A stretch of 64,000 nucleotides of DNA from Zobellella iuensis (GTDB lineage: Bacteria; Pseudomonadota; Gammaproteobacteria; Enterobacterales; Aeromonadaceae). The position numbers and the translations under genes are program-made. The stretch's first letter is position 1. The number at the start of each line of letters is the position of its first letter. A model generated the notes under the pieces. It was not told where the DNA came from, searched no databases, and was given only the letters and a program-made list of their open reading frames with translations. Shown here piece by piece: positions 23,700 to 34,341 of this stretch. The stretch is from positions 248,001 through 312,000 of the forward strand of contig NZ_JAERTZ010000025.1 of the NCBI RefSeq assembly GCF_016746085.1, written 5' to 3'.

Positions 23700-24662
23700 A
23701 TGCTGGTCTATCTGTTACGGCGGGTCAACCTGCTGCTGACCACCCTGCTGATGCTGACGCTGATCGCCTATGGGCTGGAATATCATCTGCTCAGCGAGGC
23801 ACCCGGCAATTTTTGGGCCGGCTACCTGGCCTTTATCCACCAGTTGCTGGCCGGGGATTTCGGCATCTCCAGCGCCACCGGCATGCCGGTACTGGGCGCG
23901 CTGGGCCAGTATTTTCCCGCCACCCTGGAACTGTGCCTGGCGGCCTTTGTGATCTCCATGCTGGTGGGCGTGCCCATCGGCACCCTGGCCGCCCTGCGCC
24001 AGGGCCGCTGGCAGGACACCCTGATCCTTACCGGCACCCTGGTGGGGTATTCGATACCCGTGTTCTGGCTGGGCCTGCTGCTGGTGATGTTCTTCTCGCT
24101 CAACCTCGGTTGGCTGCCGGTGTCGGGCCAGCTCAGCCTGCTGTATGACATCAGTCCGGTGACCGGCATCATGACCATCGACTCGCTGCTGACCGACCAT
24201 TCCTACCGCTGGTACGCCTTCGTGGATGCGCTCAGGCACCTGATACTGCCCTCCCTGGTGCTGGCCATAGTGCCCACCACCGAGGTGATCCGCCAGATCC
24301 GCAGCGCCCTGCTGGAGGTGCTGAAGCAGAACTATATCCGGGCAGCCCTGACCAAGGGCCTGAGCGAAACCCATGTGATACTGCGCCATGGCCTGCGCAA
24401 CGCCTTTCCCGTCGCCATTCCCACCCTGGGGTTACAGCTGGGCACTGTGCTGACCTCGGCGATGATGACCGAAATCGTATTCGACTGGCCGGGGCTGGGC
24501 CGCTGGCTGGTGACCAGTATCGCGCTGCAGGATTATGCCGCCATCAAGGGCGGCACCCTGGCCATCGCCACCTTCACCATAGTGGCCAACGTGGCGATTG
24601 ATATCGTTTCTACCCTGATTTATCCCACCAGGAGGAAAGCCCTTTATGCCAAGCAGGGCTAA
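23700..24662 (+). CDS. sapB: Sap ABC transporter permease SapB
   Basis: 320 residues, six-helix DppB-type permease. The start at 23700 follows the sapA stop by 2 bp and gives the family N-terminus MLVYLLRRVNLLLTTLLM. The EAA cytoplasmic loop (RAALTKGLSETHVILRHGLRNAFPV) that contacts the ATPases is intact. It overlaps sapC by 17 bp. Confidence 0.94.
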   Translation: MLVYLLRRVNLLLTTLLMLTLIAYGLEYHLLSEAPGNFWAGYLAFIHQLLAGDFGISSATGMPVLGALGQYFPATLELCLAAFVISMLVGVPIGTLAALRQGRWQDTLILTGTLVGYSIPVFWLGLLLVMFFSLNLGWLPVSGQLSLLYDISPVTGIMTIDSLLTDHSYRWYAFVDALRHLILPSLVLAIVPTTEVIRQIRSALLEVLKQNYIRAALTKGLSETHVILRHGLRNAFPVAIPTLGLQLGTVLTSAMMTEIVFDWPGLGRWLVTSIALQDYAAIKGGTLAIATFTIVANVAIDIVSTLIYPTRRKALYAKQG

Positions 24663-25539
24663 TATCTATCCCGAGCTCAAGGTACGCTCGCCGCTGGAGC
24701 AGGCCTGGGATCTGTTTCGCAAGAATACCCTGGCGATGATCGGGCTCTGGGGGTTGGGACTGCTCTCGCTGCTGACCCTGTTCGGTCCCTGGCTGGCGCC
24801 CTACCCGCCCTTTGAACAGTTCGGGCAGGTGCTGCTGCTGCCGCCGTCCTGGGCCATTGATGGCAATATCGACTTCTTCCTCGGCACCGACGACCTGGGC
24901 CGGGACATGCTGTCCCGCTTGATCATCGGCGCCCGGCTCACCTTCGGCAACGGGGTGCTGGTGGTGCTGGTGGCGCTGCTGGTGGGCGGCTGCATCGGCA
25001 TCCTCGGCGGCATGAGCAAGGGGCTCAAGGCGAGCATCCTCAACCACCTGCTCGACACCCTGTTGTCCATTCCCTCGTTGCTGCTGGCCATCATCTTCGT
25101 GGCCATTCTGGGGCCGGGACTGTTCAACACCCTGCTGGCCATCACCCTGGCGCTGACGCCCCAGTTTATCCGCGCCACCTACAATGCCGTGTCCGACGAG
25201 ATGCAGAAAGAATACATCACCGCCCTGCGCCTCGATGGCGCCAACCACTGGCGTATACTCAGGTTTGGGGTCTTGCCCAACCTGAGCGATACCATCGTCA
25301 GCCAGACCACCCGCGGCCTGTCGTCCGCCATCCTGGACATCACCGCCGTGGGCTTTCTCGGCCTGGGCGCCCAGCCGCCCCTCCCCGAGTGGGGCGCCAT
25401 GCTCTCCGACGCCATGGAGCTGGTCTACCTGGCGCCCTGGATAGCGATACTGCCGGGGCTGGCGATACTGCTCTCGGTGCTGGTGGTAAACATGGTGGGA
25501 GAAGGCCTGCGCCAGGCCATCAACGAGGTAATGAACTGA
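24646..25539 (+). CDS. sapC: Sap ABC transporter permease SapC
   Basis: 297 residues, DppC-type permease with N-terminal oligopeptide-transport signature ([20 protein letters not shown]), [15 protein letters not shown], and the EAA loop [20 protein letters not shown]. It forms the channel with SapB. Stop overlaps the sapD start (TGATG). Confidence 0.95.
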   Translation: MPSRANIYPELKVRSPLEQAWDLFRKNTLAMIGLWGLGLLSLLTLFGPWLAPYPPFEQFGQVLLLPPSWAIDGNIDFFLGTDDLGRDMLSRLIIGARLTFGNGVLVVLVALLVGGCIGILGGMSKGLKASILNHLLDTLLSIPSLLLAIIFVAILGPGLFNTLLAITLALTPQFIRATYNAVSDEMQKEYITALRLDGANHWRILRFGVLPNLSDTIVSQTTRGLSSAILDITAVGFLGLGAQPPLPEWGAMLSDAMELVYLAPWIAILPGLAILLSVLVVNMVGEGLRQAINEVMN

Positions 25540-26540
25540 TGCCGCTACTGGATATTCGCAACCTGACCATCGAAATCGACACGCCCCAGGGCATGGTCAA
25601 GGCGGTGGACAAGTTCAGCCTGACCCTGGCCGACGGCGAGATCCGCGGCCTGGTGGGCGAGTCCGGCTCGGGCAAAAGCCTGGTGGCCCAGACCATAGTC
25701 GGCATCGAAAAGGACACCTGGCGGGTGACCGCCGATCGCATGTATCTCGACAACATCGACCTGCAGAGCCTGTCGCCCAAGGAGCGACGGCGCATCATGG
25801 GGCGGGATATCGCCATGGTATTCCAGGAGCCTTCCAGTTGTTTCGACCCCTCCGAAAAAATCGGGGCCCAGCTTGAGGAAGCCATTCCCGCCCGCAGCTT
25901 CCAGGGCAAATGGTGGCAGCGCTGGCACTGGCGCAGGCAGCAGGCGGTGGCCCTGCTGCACCGGGTAGGCATCAAGGATCACCGGATGGTGATGAACGCC
26001 TACCCCTACCAGCTGTCGGAAGGGGTGTGCCAGAAGGTAATGATCGCCATGGCCATCGCCAACCAGCCCAAGCTGCTGGTGGCGGATGAACCCACCAACG
26101 CCATGGAAGCCACCAACCAGGCCCAGATTTTGCGGCTGCTGGAACGGGTGAACAAGCTCTCGGGCACCACCATACTGCTGATCAGCACCGACATGACCGC
26201 CTTCGCCCGACTCACCCACAATATCACCGTGATGTATTGCGGCCAGACGGTGGAGTCCGGTACCCGGGAGCAGATCCTGACCCGCCCCCATCATCCCTAC
26301 ACCGCCGCCCTGCTGCAGATGATGCCGGATCTGGACGGCAGCCTGCCCCACAAGTCCCGGCTCAACACCCTGGCCGGCGTGATACCGCCGCTGCAGAGCC
26401 TGCCCATCGGCTGCCGCCTGGGCCCCCGTTGCCCCAATGCCCAGAAACAGTGCGTGATCACCCCTCCCCTGGCCAAGGTCAAGGGCCAGATCTACTACTG
26501 CCATTTCCCGCTCAACATGCAAAAAGGTAAGCCCAGATGA
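25539..26540 (+). CDS. sapD: Sap ABC transporter ATPase SapD
   Basis: 333 residues. Walker A GESGSGKS, a Q-loop in [12 protein letters not shown], and the SapD-specific degenerate signature [19 protein letters not shown] (for the usual LSGGQ), Walker [13 protein letters not shown]. The C-terminal oligopeptide-transporter extension with a four-cysteine iron-sulfur-like region is seen ([15 protein letters not shown]). It couples ATP hydrolysis to transport together with SapF. Confidence 0.94.
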   Translation: MPLLDIRNLTIEIDTPQGMVKAVDKFSLTLADGEIRGLVGESGSGKSLVAQTIVGIEKDTWRVTADRMYLDNIDLQSLSPKERRRIMGRDIAMVFQEPSSCFDPSEKIGAQLEEAIPARSFQGKWWQRWHWRRQQAVALLHRVGIKDHRMVMNAYPYQLSEGVCQKVMIAMAIANQPKLLVADEPTNAMEATNQAQILRLLERVNKLSGTTILLISTDMTAFARLTHNITVMYCGQTVESGTREQILTRPHHPYTAALLQMMPDLDGSLPHKSRLNTLAGVIPPLQSLPIGCRLGPRCPNAQKQCVITPPLAKVKGQIYYCHFPLNMQKGKPR

Positions 26541-27331
26541 GCCAGGTGCCTCTGCTCAAGGTCGACAATCTCAGCAAGGTGTTCGTCAATCAGAGCGGCC
26601 TGTTCCGCAAGGTGCGCAAGACCGCCTTTTACCCCTTGTCGTTTACCCTGGAGCGGGGCCAGACCCTGGCGCTGATGGGCGAAGCCGGTTCCGGCAAGAG
26701 CACCCTGGCCAAGGTGCTGGCGGGGGTGATGCCGCCCACCCAGGGCAGCGTCTATATCGACGGTGACAAGATTGAGGCGGGGGATGACAAGAAGCGCTGC
26801 AAGCTGCTGCGCATGATCTTCCAGGATCCCAACACCTCGCTCAACCCGCGCAGCCGCATCGGCCAGATCCTGGAGGCGCCGCTCAGCCTCAACACGGATC
26901 TGGACGCCGAACAGCGGCAGGCCCTGGCGCTGGACACCCTGCGCATGGTGGGGCTGCTGCCGGATCATTACCATTTCTACCCGGGCATGATCTCCACCGG
27001 CCAAAAACAGCGGGTGGCCCTGGCCCGGGCCCTGATCCTCTCGCCCAGGATCATCGTCGCCGACGAAACCATTTCCACCCTGGATTTGTCGGTGCGCTCC
27101 CAGATCATCAACCTGCTGCTCAGCCTGCAGAGTACCCTGGGGCTGTCCTACATCATGGTGGCCAACGATCTCGGCGTGGTACGCCATATCAGCGATCAGG
27201 TGATACTGATGCACGAAGGCCATGTGGTGGAAGCCGGCCCCACCGCCAGGGTACTGACCAACCCCCAGAGCGAGCAGGGCCTGCGCCTGCTGCAGAGCTA
27301 CAACAACGAATACCGCTGGCACCGGGGCTGA
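26537..27331 (+). CDS. sapF: Sap ABC transporter ATPase SapF
   Basis: 264 residues, DppF-like ATPase: Walker [10 protein letters not shown]-loop [12 protein letters not shown], signature [15 protein letters not shown], and Walker [11 protein letters not shown] in which Glu follows Asp one residue early (ADET, not DEPT), as in other SapF proteins. Starts inside sapD (4-bp overlap) and ends 15 bp from the convergent miaE. Confidence 0.94.
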   Translation: MSQVPLLKVDNLSKVFVNQSGLFRKVRKTAFYPLSFTLERGQTLALMGEAGSGKSTLAKVLAGVMPPTQGSVYIDGDKIEAGDDKKRCKLLRMIFQDPNTSLNPRSRIGQILEAPLSLNTDLDAEQRQALALDTLRMVGLLPDHYHFYPGMISTGQKQRVALARALILSPRIIVADETISTLDLSVRSQIINLLLSLQSTLGLSYIMVANDLGVVRHISDQVILMHEGHVVEAGPTARVLTNPQSEQGLRLLQSYNNEYRWHRG

Positions 27332-27346
27332 GCCGGCACGCGGGCT

Positions 27347-28123
27347 TCAGGCGGCCGCCGGCACCCCGCTATGGAACCGGAACTGGGGGTCGGGCAAGGC
27401 GATAAGCTCCGCTTCCTTTTCACCGAAGAAGACCACCCGATCGTCGATGCTCTGCCCGGCATGCTCTCGCGCCAGCGTCAGGTAGTCCTGGTAGTGGCGC
27501 GCCTCGGAGCGCAGCAGCGACACGTAGAACCGGGCCAGCTCCTCGTCCAGAAAGGGCGCCAGCCGGGCGAAGCGCTCGCAGGAGCGCGCCTCTATGTAGG
27601 CACCGACGATCAACCGATCGACGATGGCCGCCGGTTCATGGGTGCGCACATGGGCGAGCAGCCCGCTGGCGTAGCGGGAGGCGGACAGGGTAGCGTAAGG
27701 GATGCCGCGGGCCGCCATGATCTCCAGCACCTGCTCGAAATGGTGCAGCTCCTCCTGGATCAAGCGCACCATCTTCACCAGCAGATCGTTCTTGGCCAGC
27801 TCGTCGAATACCCGCTTGTTGTCCCCGATCAGGGCCTGCTTGCCCAGCACCTCCCCCTTTTCCGGCAGGGCGTCGAGCGACTTGTAGAAGTCGAGGTTGG
27901 GCAGCAGCTTGCGCTTGTCCTTCGGCAGGCAGTAGCGGCGCACCAGGCTGTGGGCGCTCATGGCCGCCTTCATCTCGCAGTTGGCGTGATCCACCAGCAG
28001 GGCGGCCAGGTGCTCGGGCTTGCGCGCCTCGGCCAGCCACTCGTCGGGTGTGGCACAATGCAAAAAACCATGGATGGGAGCCAATAACTGGCTACACTCT
28101 GTATTCAAGGGAATGAGTTCCAA
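27347..28123 (-). CDS. miaE: tRNA-(ms2io6A) hydroxylase MiaE
   Basis: 258 residues, a non-heme diiron ferritin-like monooxygenase. Metal-ligand segments are HANCEMKAAMSAHSLV, IQEELHHFEQVLE, GAYIEARSCERF and SEARHYQDYL. It hydroxylates the 2-methylthio-N6-isopentenyl-adenosine at position 37 of tRNAs that read UNN codons. The predicted start at 28123 is TTG, with no obvious ribosome site; a second TTG at 28108 is an alternative. Confidence 0.93.
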   Translation of the reverse strand: MELIPLNTECSQLLAPIHGFLHCATPDEWLAEARKPEHLAALLVDHANCEMKAAMSAHSLVRRYCLPKDKRKLLPNLDFYKSLDALPEKGEVLGKQALIGDNKRVFDELAKNDLLVKMVRLIQEELHHFEQVLEIMAARGIPYATLSASRYASGLLAHVRTHEPAAIVDRLIVGAYIEARSCERFARLAPFLDEELARFYVSLLRSEARHYQDYLTLAREHAGQSIDDRVVFFGEKEAELIALPDPQFRFHSGVPAAA

Positions 28124-28253
28124 AATAATAATTACCCGTGCAGGACGGCAGTGGTGATGTTACTGATTGCGGTATTTTATCAAGTCGAGTCTTCGACGGC
28201 AGCCTCAAAATGCGGCCGTCGAACCGGGTGGCTTCCATTGACAGGAGACGCCC

Positions 28254-29285
28254 ATGGCTGAGGACAACGGCGAGCAGGAGCTGGAACGGCTGCGCTCCCT
28301 GGAAAAAACCCTGCTGCTGGCGCTGGACATCGTCAGCGACGGCATCTGGGACTGGCACCGGCTTACCGGCATCGTAAAGCGCAATGCCCGCTGGTACCAG
28401 ATGCTGGGTTATGAGCCATTCAGCCTGCCGGAAACGGTGAATACCTGGCTTGAGCTTATCCACCCCGACGACTATCCCGCCACCATGGCGGCCATGCAGC
28501 GTTACCTCGACGGCGAGGCCCCCCTGTTCAGCGCCCGCTACCGCTTTAAAAAAGCGGACGGCGACTATATCTGGCTGCAGGATCAGGCCAGGTTCGTGGA
28601 GTTCGACGAGCACGGCGAGCCTGTCCGCATGCTGGGTGCCCACCAGGACATTCATCACCAGGTGCAGGCGGAGGAAGAACAACGGCAGCATCAGGCCTAT
28701 CTGGAACAATTGAATCGGGAACTGGAGCGGAAGGTACAGGAACGCACCCGGGAGCTGGCCGAAGCCAATACCGCCCTGGTCCAGCAACTTGCCCTTACCC
28801 GCGAGCAGGCGCGCACCGACTACCTCACCGGCCTGTTCAACCGCCGCCATTTCGACCAGGTGCTGAACGAACAGTGGCAGCAAGCCGCCCGGCAGGTATC
28901 GGCCATCGTCTTGCTGGATCTGGACTACTTCAAGGAGGTCAACGACCGCCACGGCCACCAGATAGGCGACCTGGTGTTGCAGACCATTCCCGAACTGCTG
29001 CGCCCCCATCTTCGCCACCAGGATCTGCTGGCCCGCTGGGGCGGCGAGGAATTTATCCTCTGGCTGCCCGACACCAGCGGCCCGGCCGCCATGCACCTGA
29101 GCGAGCGCCTGCGCCATACCCTGGCCGAGGCCCGCTTCTGCCGGGACATCCACCTGACCGCCAGTTTCGGGGTGGCGGTCTGCCGCCCGGGCGATACCAT
29201 CCAGCAGGTGCTGCGCCGCGCCGACGCCTGCCTCTACCGGGCCAAGCGGGAAAGGAACAAGGTGGCGGGGGAAGTCGCCCCCTGA
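28254..29285 (+). CDS. PAS-GGDEF diguanylate cyclase
   Basis: 343 residues; AGGAGA precedes the ATG. A PAS_3 domain (about 22-140, with WLELIHPDDYPATMAA and RYRFKKADGDYIWLQDQAR) is joined by a coiled coil (ERKVQERTRELAEANTALVQQL) to a GGDEF domain with active-site GGEEF (about 262-266) and an upstream RHQD inhibitory I-site (RxxD five residues before). It should make cyclic di-GMP and be product-inhibited. No membrane segment, so a soluble sensor; signal unknown. Its closeness to the adhesin locus 7 kb away may be coincidental. Confidence 0.92.
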   Translation: MAEDNGEQELERLRSLEKTLLLALDIVSDGIWDWHRLTGIVKRNARWYQMLGYEPFSLPETVNTWLELIHPDDYPATMAAMQRYLDGEAPLFSARYRFKKADGDYIWLQDQARFVEFDEHGEPVRMLGAHQDIHHQVQAEEEQRQHQAYLEQLNRELERKVQERTRELAEANTALVQQLALTREQARTDYLTGLFNRRHFDQVLNEQWQQAARQVSAIVLLDLDYFKEVNDRHGHQIGDLVLQTIPELLRPHLRHQDLLARWGGEEFILWLPDTSGPAAMHLSERLRHTLAEARFCRDIHLTASFGVAVCRPGDTIQQVLRRADACLYRAKRERNKVAGEVAP

Positions 29286-29370
29286 CCCCGGGTTCCACTT
29301 TTTTGATCCGCCTCGCAGTTCCGTCACTTTTTGCTAACCAATCCGGAAATTTCCCCTACAATCCCTCCAT

Positions 29371-29403
29371 CGAATCGATTGCGTAACCGTTTCGCTCGCA
29401 ATT
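29371..29403 (+). promoter_or_regulatory. candidate RbsR operator upstream of rbsD
   Basis: Nested inverted repeats lie 48-80 bp before rbsD: AATCGATT (29373-29380), GCGTAAC-C-GTTTCGC (29381-29395), and ATTGCG/CGCAAT arms (29378-29383, 29397-29402). A possible -10, TACAAT, is at 29357-29362, so the repeats would cover the transcription start. LacI-family RbsR binding here is inference; spacing is not the standard even palindrome. Confidence 0.4.
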
Positions 29404-29450
29404 AAAGGTTAACTCTCGGGGCTCTCCGGCCCCTGAAACAAGGCGGTACC

Positions 29451-29870
29451 GTGAAGAAAACCCCTCTGCTGAACAGCCATTTATCCGCCCTGGTGGCCCG
29501 CCTGGGCCACACCGACGAGATCACCCTGGCCGACGCCGGCCTGCCCGTTCCCGCCGGGGTCGAGCGCATCGATCTGGCGGTGCGCCCCGGCCTGCCCGGG
29601 CTGGAAGACACCCTGGCGGCCCTGCTCACCGAGTTGCAGCTGGAAGCCGTGGTGCTGGCGGAAGAGATCAAGAACGCCAGCCCGGAGCTGCACCAGCGGC
29701 TGCTGGACCAGCTGGCCGGGGCGGCCGCGGCCCAGGGCCGGGACATCGCGGTCGGTTATGTGGCCCACGAGCAGTTCAAGCGGCAAAACGGCCACAGCCG
29801 GGCGGTGGTGCGCACCGGTGAATGCACCCCCTACGCCAATCTCATCCTGCGCGCCGGCGTGCCCTTCTGA
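29451..29870 (+). CDS. rbsD: D-ribose pyranase RbsD
   Basis: 139 residues (same as E. coli) starting at a [25 protein letters not shown] with the conserved catalytic His, [10 protein letters not shown], and C-terminal [20 protein letters not shown]. It interconverts pyranose and furanose forms of D-ribose before phosphorylation. First of the rbsDACBKR operon. Confidence 0.95.
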   Translation: MKKTPLLNSHLSALVARLGHTDEITLADAGLPVPAGVERIDLAVRPGLPGLEDTLAALLTELQLEAVVLAEEIKNASPELHQRLLDQLAGAAAAQGRDIAVGYVAHEQFKRQNGHSRAVVRTGECTPYANLILRAGVPF

Positions 29871-29877
29871 GGTGACC

Positions 29878-31380
29878 ATGGAACCCATATTGTCTCTTGC
29901 CGGCATCGACAAGGCCTTTCCCGGGGTCAAGGCGCTGGATCAGGCCGGGCTCAAGGTTTATCCGGGCCAGGTGATGGCGCTGATGGGCGAAAACGGCGCC
30001 GGCAAGTCCACCCTGATGAAGGTACTCACCGGCATCTACCAGGCGGACGCGGGCGAGATCCGCTACCGGGGCCGGCCCTGCCGCTTCGGGGGGCCGCGCG
30101 AATCCCAGCAGGCGGGCATCGGCATCATCCACCAGGAACTGAACCTGCTGCCGGAGCTGACCATCGCCGAGAACATCTTCCTCGGCCGCGAACCGATCGG
30201 CGCCTTTGGCAAGATCGACTGGCGCCGGCTCTACGCCGAGGCCCAGAGCCTGCTGGACCGGCTGCAGATCCGCCACTCCCCCAAAACCCGGGTCGGCGAC
30301 TTGAGCATCGGCGCCCAGCAGATGGTGGAGATCGCCAAGGCGCTGTCGTTCGAGGCGGCCGTCATCATCATGGACGAGCCCACCGATGCCCTCACCGATA
30401 CCGAAACCCGGGCCCTGTTCCGGGTGATTGAAGAGCTGCGCCAGGCCGGCTGCGGCATCGTCTATATCTCCCACCGCCTCAAGGAGATCTTCGAGATCTG
30501 CGACCGGGTCACGGTACTGCGCGACGGCAACTGGATCGGCGAGGAGGCGGTGGCGGACATCGACGAAGACCGCCTTATCGAGATGATGGTGGGCCGCCGG
30601 CTGGACGAGCAGTACCCGCGCCTGGCCGTACCGCCGGGGCCGGAAGTGCTGCGGGTCGACGGCCTCGGTGGCCCCGGCGTGAAGGCAGTGAGCTTTGCCC
30701 TGCGCCAGGGCGAGATCCTCGGCTTTTCCGGACTGATGGGCGCCGGCCGCACCGAACTGGCCAAGATCCTCTACGGCGCCCTGCCCCGCACCGCAGGTAC
30801 CCTGCTGCTGGCGGGCAAGCCCTATCACGCCAAGACCCCCCAGCAGGGGCTGGCGGCCGGCATCGCCTATATCTCGGAAGACCGCAAGGGCGATGGCCTG
30901 GTGCTGGGACTGTCGGTCAAGGCCAACATGAGTCTGTCGGCCCTGGCCGAGCTCAGCCGGGGGCCGCAGCTCGATCACGGCGCCGAGCGCACCGCGGTGG
31001 ACGACTTCATCCAGCTGTTCAACATCAAGACCCCGGGCCGGGAGCAACTGATCGGCAATCTCTCCGGCGGCAACCAGCAGAAAGTGGCCATCGCCAAGGG
31101 GCTGATGACCCGCCCCAAGGTGCTGATCCTGGACGAGCCCACCCGCGGGGTGGATGTCGGCGCCAGGAAGGAAATCTATCAGTTGATCAACCGTTTCAAG
31201 CAGGAGGGCATGGCGATACTGCTGCTGTCGTCCGACATGCCGGAAGTGCTGGGGATCAGCGACCGTATCCTGGTGATGCACGAAGGTCGCATCACCGGTG
31301 AATTCAAGGCCGCCACGGCCACCCAGGAACAACTGCTGGCCGCCGCCGTCGGCCAGACTCAACAAGAGGTAACTGCATGA
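29878..31380 (+). CDS. rbsA: ribose ABC transporter ATP-binding protein RbsA
   Basis: 500 residues with two tandem ATPase domains. Domain 1 has Walker A GENGAGKS; domain 2 carries the [15 protein letters not shown] signature and [18 protein letters not shown]. In domain 1 the signature is [15 protein letters not shown], and the Walker B is [10 protein letters not shown], as in sugar importers. Preceded by GAGGTGA; the start at 29878 gives [20 protein letters not shown]. Energises ribose uptake with RbsC and RbsB. Confidence 0.96.
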   Translation: MEPILSLAGIDKAFPGVKALDQAGLKVYPGQVMALMGENGAGKSTLMKVLTGIYQADAGEIRYRGRPCRFGGPRESQQAGIGIIHQELNLLPELTIAENIFLGREPIGAFGKIDWRRLYAEAQSLLDRLQIRHSPKTRVGDLSIGAQQMVEIAKALSFEAAVIIMDEPTDALTDTETRALFRVIEELRQAGCGIVYISHRLKEIFEICDRVTVLRDGNWIGEEAVADIDEDRLIEMMVGRRLDEQYPRLAVPPGPEVLRVDGLGGPGVKAVSFALRQGEILGFSGLMGAGRTELAKILYGALPRTAGTLLLAGKPYHAKTPQQGLAAGIAYISEDRKGDGLVLGLSVKANMSLSALAELSRGPQLDHGAERTAVDDFIQLFNIKTPGREQLIGNLSGGNQQKVAIAKGLMTRPKVLILDEPTRGVDVGARKEIYQLINRFKQEGMAILLLSSDMPEVLGISDRILVMHEGRITGEFKAATATQEQLLAAAVGQTQQEVTA

Positions 31381-32345
31381 ACGCCCCTGCCCTCAACTCC
31401 GGTCGCCGCTGGTTCAGCAAGGAATGGCTGATCGCTCAGAAATCGCTGATCGCCCTGCTGGTGCTGATCGCGGTGGTCTCCATGCTGAGTCCCAACTTCT
31501 TCACCCTGGACAACCTGCTCAACATACTGCGCCAGACCTCGGTGAACGCCATTATCGCCGTGGGCATGACCCTGGTGATCCTCACCGCCGGCATCGATCT
31601 CAGCGTGGGCTCGGTACTGGCCCTGTGCGGCGCCTTCGCCGCCAGCATGGTGTCAATGGAGCTGTCCATCTTCATCACCCTGCCGGCCGTGCTGCTGGCC
31701 GGTTTTGCCCTGGGCGGGGTAAGCGGCCTGATCGTCGCCAAGGGCCGGGTGCAGGCCTTTATCGCCACCCTGGTCACCATGACCCTGCTGCGCGGCGTGA
31801 CCATGGTCTATACCGACGGCCGGCCCATCTCCACCGGCTTTTCCGACCAGGCGGATCTGTTCGCCTGGTTCGGTACCGGCTATGTATTCGGCATTCCGGT
31901 GCCGGTATGGCTGATGGCCGTGACCTTCCTCGGTGCCTGGTACCTGCTCAACCACACCCGCTTCGGCCGCTATATCTACGCGGTGGGCGGCAACGAGGCG
32001 GCGGCGCGGCTCTCCGGCATCAACGTGGCCCGGGTCAAGATGGGGGTCTACGCCCTCTGCGGCATGCTGTCGGCGCTGGCGGCCATCATCGTCACCAGCC
32101 GGCTGTCGTCGGCCCAGCCCACCGCCGGCACCAGCTACGAGCTGGACGCCATCGCCGCCGTGGTGCTGGGCGGCACCAGCCTGGCCGGCGGCAAGGGCGC
32201 CATCATGGGCACCCTGATAGGGGCGCTTATCATCGGTTTTCTCAACAACGCCCTCAACCTGCTGGACGTGTCCTCCTATTACCAGATGATCGCCAAGGCT
32301 GCGGTGATCCTGCTGGCAGTGCTGGTGGATAACAAGAACAAGTAA
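31377..32345 (+). CDS. rbsC: ribose ABC transporter permease RbsC
   Basis: 322 residues, hydrophobic BPD_transp_2 permease with about nine to ten helices. Family signatures [19 protein letters not shown] and [20 protein letters not shown] are present. Start overlaps the rbsA stop (ATGA). Confidence 0.96.
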   Translation: MNAPALNSGRRWFSKEWLIAQKSLIALLVLIAVVSMLSPNFFTLDNLLNILRQTSVNAIIAVGMTLVILTAGIDLSVGSVLALCGAFAASMVSMELSIFITLPAVLLAGFALGGVSGLIVAKGRVQAFIATLVTMTLLRGVTMVYTDGRPISTGFSDQADLFAWFGTGYVFGIPVPVWLMAVTFLGAWYLLNHTRFGRYIYAVGGNEAAARLSGINVARVKMGVYALCGMLSALAAIIVTSRLSSAQPTAGTSYELDAIAAVVLGGTSLAGGKGAIMGTLIGALIIGFLNNALNLLDVSSYYQMIAKAAVILLAVLVDNKNK

Positions 32346-32377
32346 CCCTACACAACACAAAAAAAGGAAGCCGAACC

Positions 32378-33259
32378 ATGAAAAAACTGACCACCCTGCT
32401 TGCCACCGCGCTCGTCGGCACCACCCTGACCGCCGGCGCCTACGCCCAGGACACCCTGGCGCTGGTGATCTCCACCCTCAACAACCCCTTCTTCGTCACC
32501 ATGAAGGAAGGGGCCGAGCAGAAGGCGGCCGAACTGGGTTATAACCTCATCGTGCTCGACTCCCAGAACGATCCCGCCAAGGAGCTGGCCAACGTGGAGG
32601 ATCTGAACGTGCGCGGTGCCAAGGTGCTGCTGATCAACCCCACCGACTCCGACGCCGTGGCCAACGCCATCCGCCTGGCCAACCGGGCCGGCCTGCCGGT
32701 GCTGACCCTGGACCGCGCCGCCGGCCGGGGCGAGGTGGTGTCCCATATCGCCTCCGACAACGTGGCCGGCGGCAAGATGGCCGGCGACTTTATCGCCGAA
32801 CAACTGGGCCATGACGCCAACGTCATCCAGCTGGAAGGCATCGCCGGCACCAGCGCCGCCCGCGAGCGCGGCCAGGGCTTCGCCCAGGCGGTGGCCGAGC
32901 ACGGCTTCAGCCTGATGGCCAGCCAGCCCGCCGACTTCGACCGCACCAAGGGCCTGAACGTGATGGAAAACCTGCTCACCGGCAACCCGGGCGTGCAGGC
33001 GGTGTTCGCCCAGAACGACGAAATGGCCCTGGGCGCCCAGCGCGCCCTGCAGGCGGCCAACAAGAAGGAGGTACTGATCGTCGGCTTCGACGGCACCGAG
33101 GACGGCATCAAGGCGGTGCAAGGCGGCCGCCTGGCGGCGACCATCGCCCAGCAGCCCGACGCCATCGGCGCCATCGCGGTGGAAATCGCCGACAAGGTGC
33201 TCAAGGGCGAGACCGTGGCCGACCATATCCCGGTTCCGCTGCAGGTGATCAGCCAGTAA
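32378..33259 (+). CDS. rbsB: ribose-binding periplasmic protein RbsB
   Basis: 293 residues with a Sec signal peptide ([20 protein letters not shown], cleavage likely after AYA). The mature protein shows the ribose-site segments [34 protein letters not shown] and [17 protein letters not shown]. It delivers D-ribose to RbsAC and, in E. coli, to the Trg chemoreceptor. AAGGAAG ahead of the ATG. Confidence 0.96.
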   Translation: MKKLTTLLATALVGTTLTAGAYAQDTLALVISTLNNPFFVTMKEGAEQKAAELGYNLIVLDSQNDPAKELANVEDLNVRGAKVLLINPTDSDAVANAIRLANRAGLPVLTLDRAAGRGEVVSHIASDNVAGGKMAGDFIAEQLGHDANVIQLEGIAGTSAARERGQGFAQAVAEHGFSLMASQPADFDRTKGLNVMENLLTGNPGVQAVFAQNDEMALGAQRALQAANKKEVLIVGFDGTEDGIKAVQGGRLAATIAQQPDAIGAIAVEIADKVLKGETVADHIPVPLQVISQ

Positions 33260-33277
33260 GATAACCGGCGTCCCTTC

Positions 33278-33361
33278 GTCACCCCCGCGCAGGCGGGGGT
33301 CCATGGGGCCTCCTTGGCACGCTGCAACCGCCCCTTGGATGCCCGCCTGCGCGGGCATGAC
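33278..33361. repeat. REP-like paired palindrome, copy 2, inside the rbs operon
   Basis: ACCCCCGC-GCAG-GCGGGGGT (33281-33300) and ATGCCCGC-CTGC-GCGGGCAT (33339-33358), bounded by GTCA...TCCA and TGGAT...ATGAC as in the copy at 2413-2477. It occupies the 170-bp gap between rbsB and rbsK, where stable hairpins could protect the upstream mRNA or reduce readthrough into rbsK-rbsR. Confidence 0.7.
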
Positions 33362-33429
33362 CATGAATACGGCCGACAGTATCCGGAATAACCAAACCCG
33401 CCTTAGCCAAGGCACAGAAGGTAACAACC

Positions 33430-34341
33430 ATGACCCTGACCGTAGCAGGCAGCATCAATATCGATCATGTGATCCGACTGCCCCAGTTTCCCCGCCCCGG
33501 TGAAACCCTCACCGGCCGCGACTACCGCATCGTGCCGGGCGGCAAGGGCGCCAACCAGGCGGTGGCCGCCGCCCGCGCCGGCGCAACCACCCGCTTGGTC
33601 GCCTGCGTGGGCGAGGATGCCCTGGCCGGCAGCCTGGTGGCCGGTTTTGCCGCCGACGGCATCGACACCGCCGCCATCGACACCGTCGCGGGCGTCAACA
33701 CCGGCGTGGCGCTGATCCAGGTGAACGACAACGGCGAAAACACCATAGCGCTGGCCGCCGGCGCCAACGGCGAGCTGACCCCGGCCCGGCTGGAGCGGCA
33801 CGCCGCCGCCCTGAATTGCGAACAGCTGCTGCTGCAGCTGGAGATCCCGCTCGACACCAACCTGGCCGCCGCCCGCGCCGCCAAGACCCAGGGCGCCCGG
33901 GTGGTGCTCAACCCCGCCCCCGCCCGGCCCCTGCCGGACGAGCTGCTGGCCCTGGTGGACCTCATCACCCCCAACGAGACCGAAGCCGAGCAGCTCGCCG
34001 GGGTGGCAGTGAACGACGACGCCGGCGCGGCCGCCGCGGCCGAAGTGCTGCACGCCAAGGGCATCGACACCGTTATCATCACCCTGGGCGCACGCGGCGT
34101 CTGGCTGAGCGAGCGGGGCCAGGGCCGGCGGGTGCCGGGCTTTTCCGTGCAGGCGGTGGACACCACGGCGGCGGGCGACACCTTCAACGGCGCCCTGGTC
34201 GCCGCCCTGCAACAAGGGCTGCCGCTGGCCCAGGCGGTGCACTTCGCCCAGGCGGCGGCGGCCATTTCCGTGACCCGCCCCGGCGCCCAGACCTCGGTAC
34301 CCTTCAGGGCCGAGATCGAGGCCCTGCTGGAGCAGCATTGA
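33430..34341 (+). CDS. rbsK: ribokinase
   Basis: 303 residues, PfkB family. N-terminal motif GGKGANQAVAAARAG binds the sugar; the C-terminal VDTTAAGDTFNGALV holds the catalytic Asp and anion hole. It makes D-ribose 5-phosphate. GAAGGTAAC precedes the ATG; the stop overlaps the rbsR start (TGATG). Confidence 0.96.
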   Translation: MTLTVAGSINIDHVIRLPQFPRPGETLTGRDYRIVPGGKGANQAVAAARAGATTRLVACVGEDALAGSLVAGFAADGIDTAAIDTVAGVNTGVALIQVNDNGENTIALAAGANGELTPARLERHAAALNCEQLLLQLEIPLDTNLAAARAAKTQGARVVLNPAPARPLPDELLALVDLITPNETEAEQLAGVAVNDDAGAAAAAEVLHAKGIDTVIITLGARGVWLSERGQGRRVPGFSVQAVDTTAAGDTFNGALVAALQQGLPLAQAVHFAQAAAAISVTRPGAQTSVPFRAEIEALLEQH

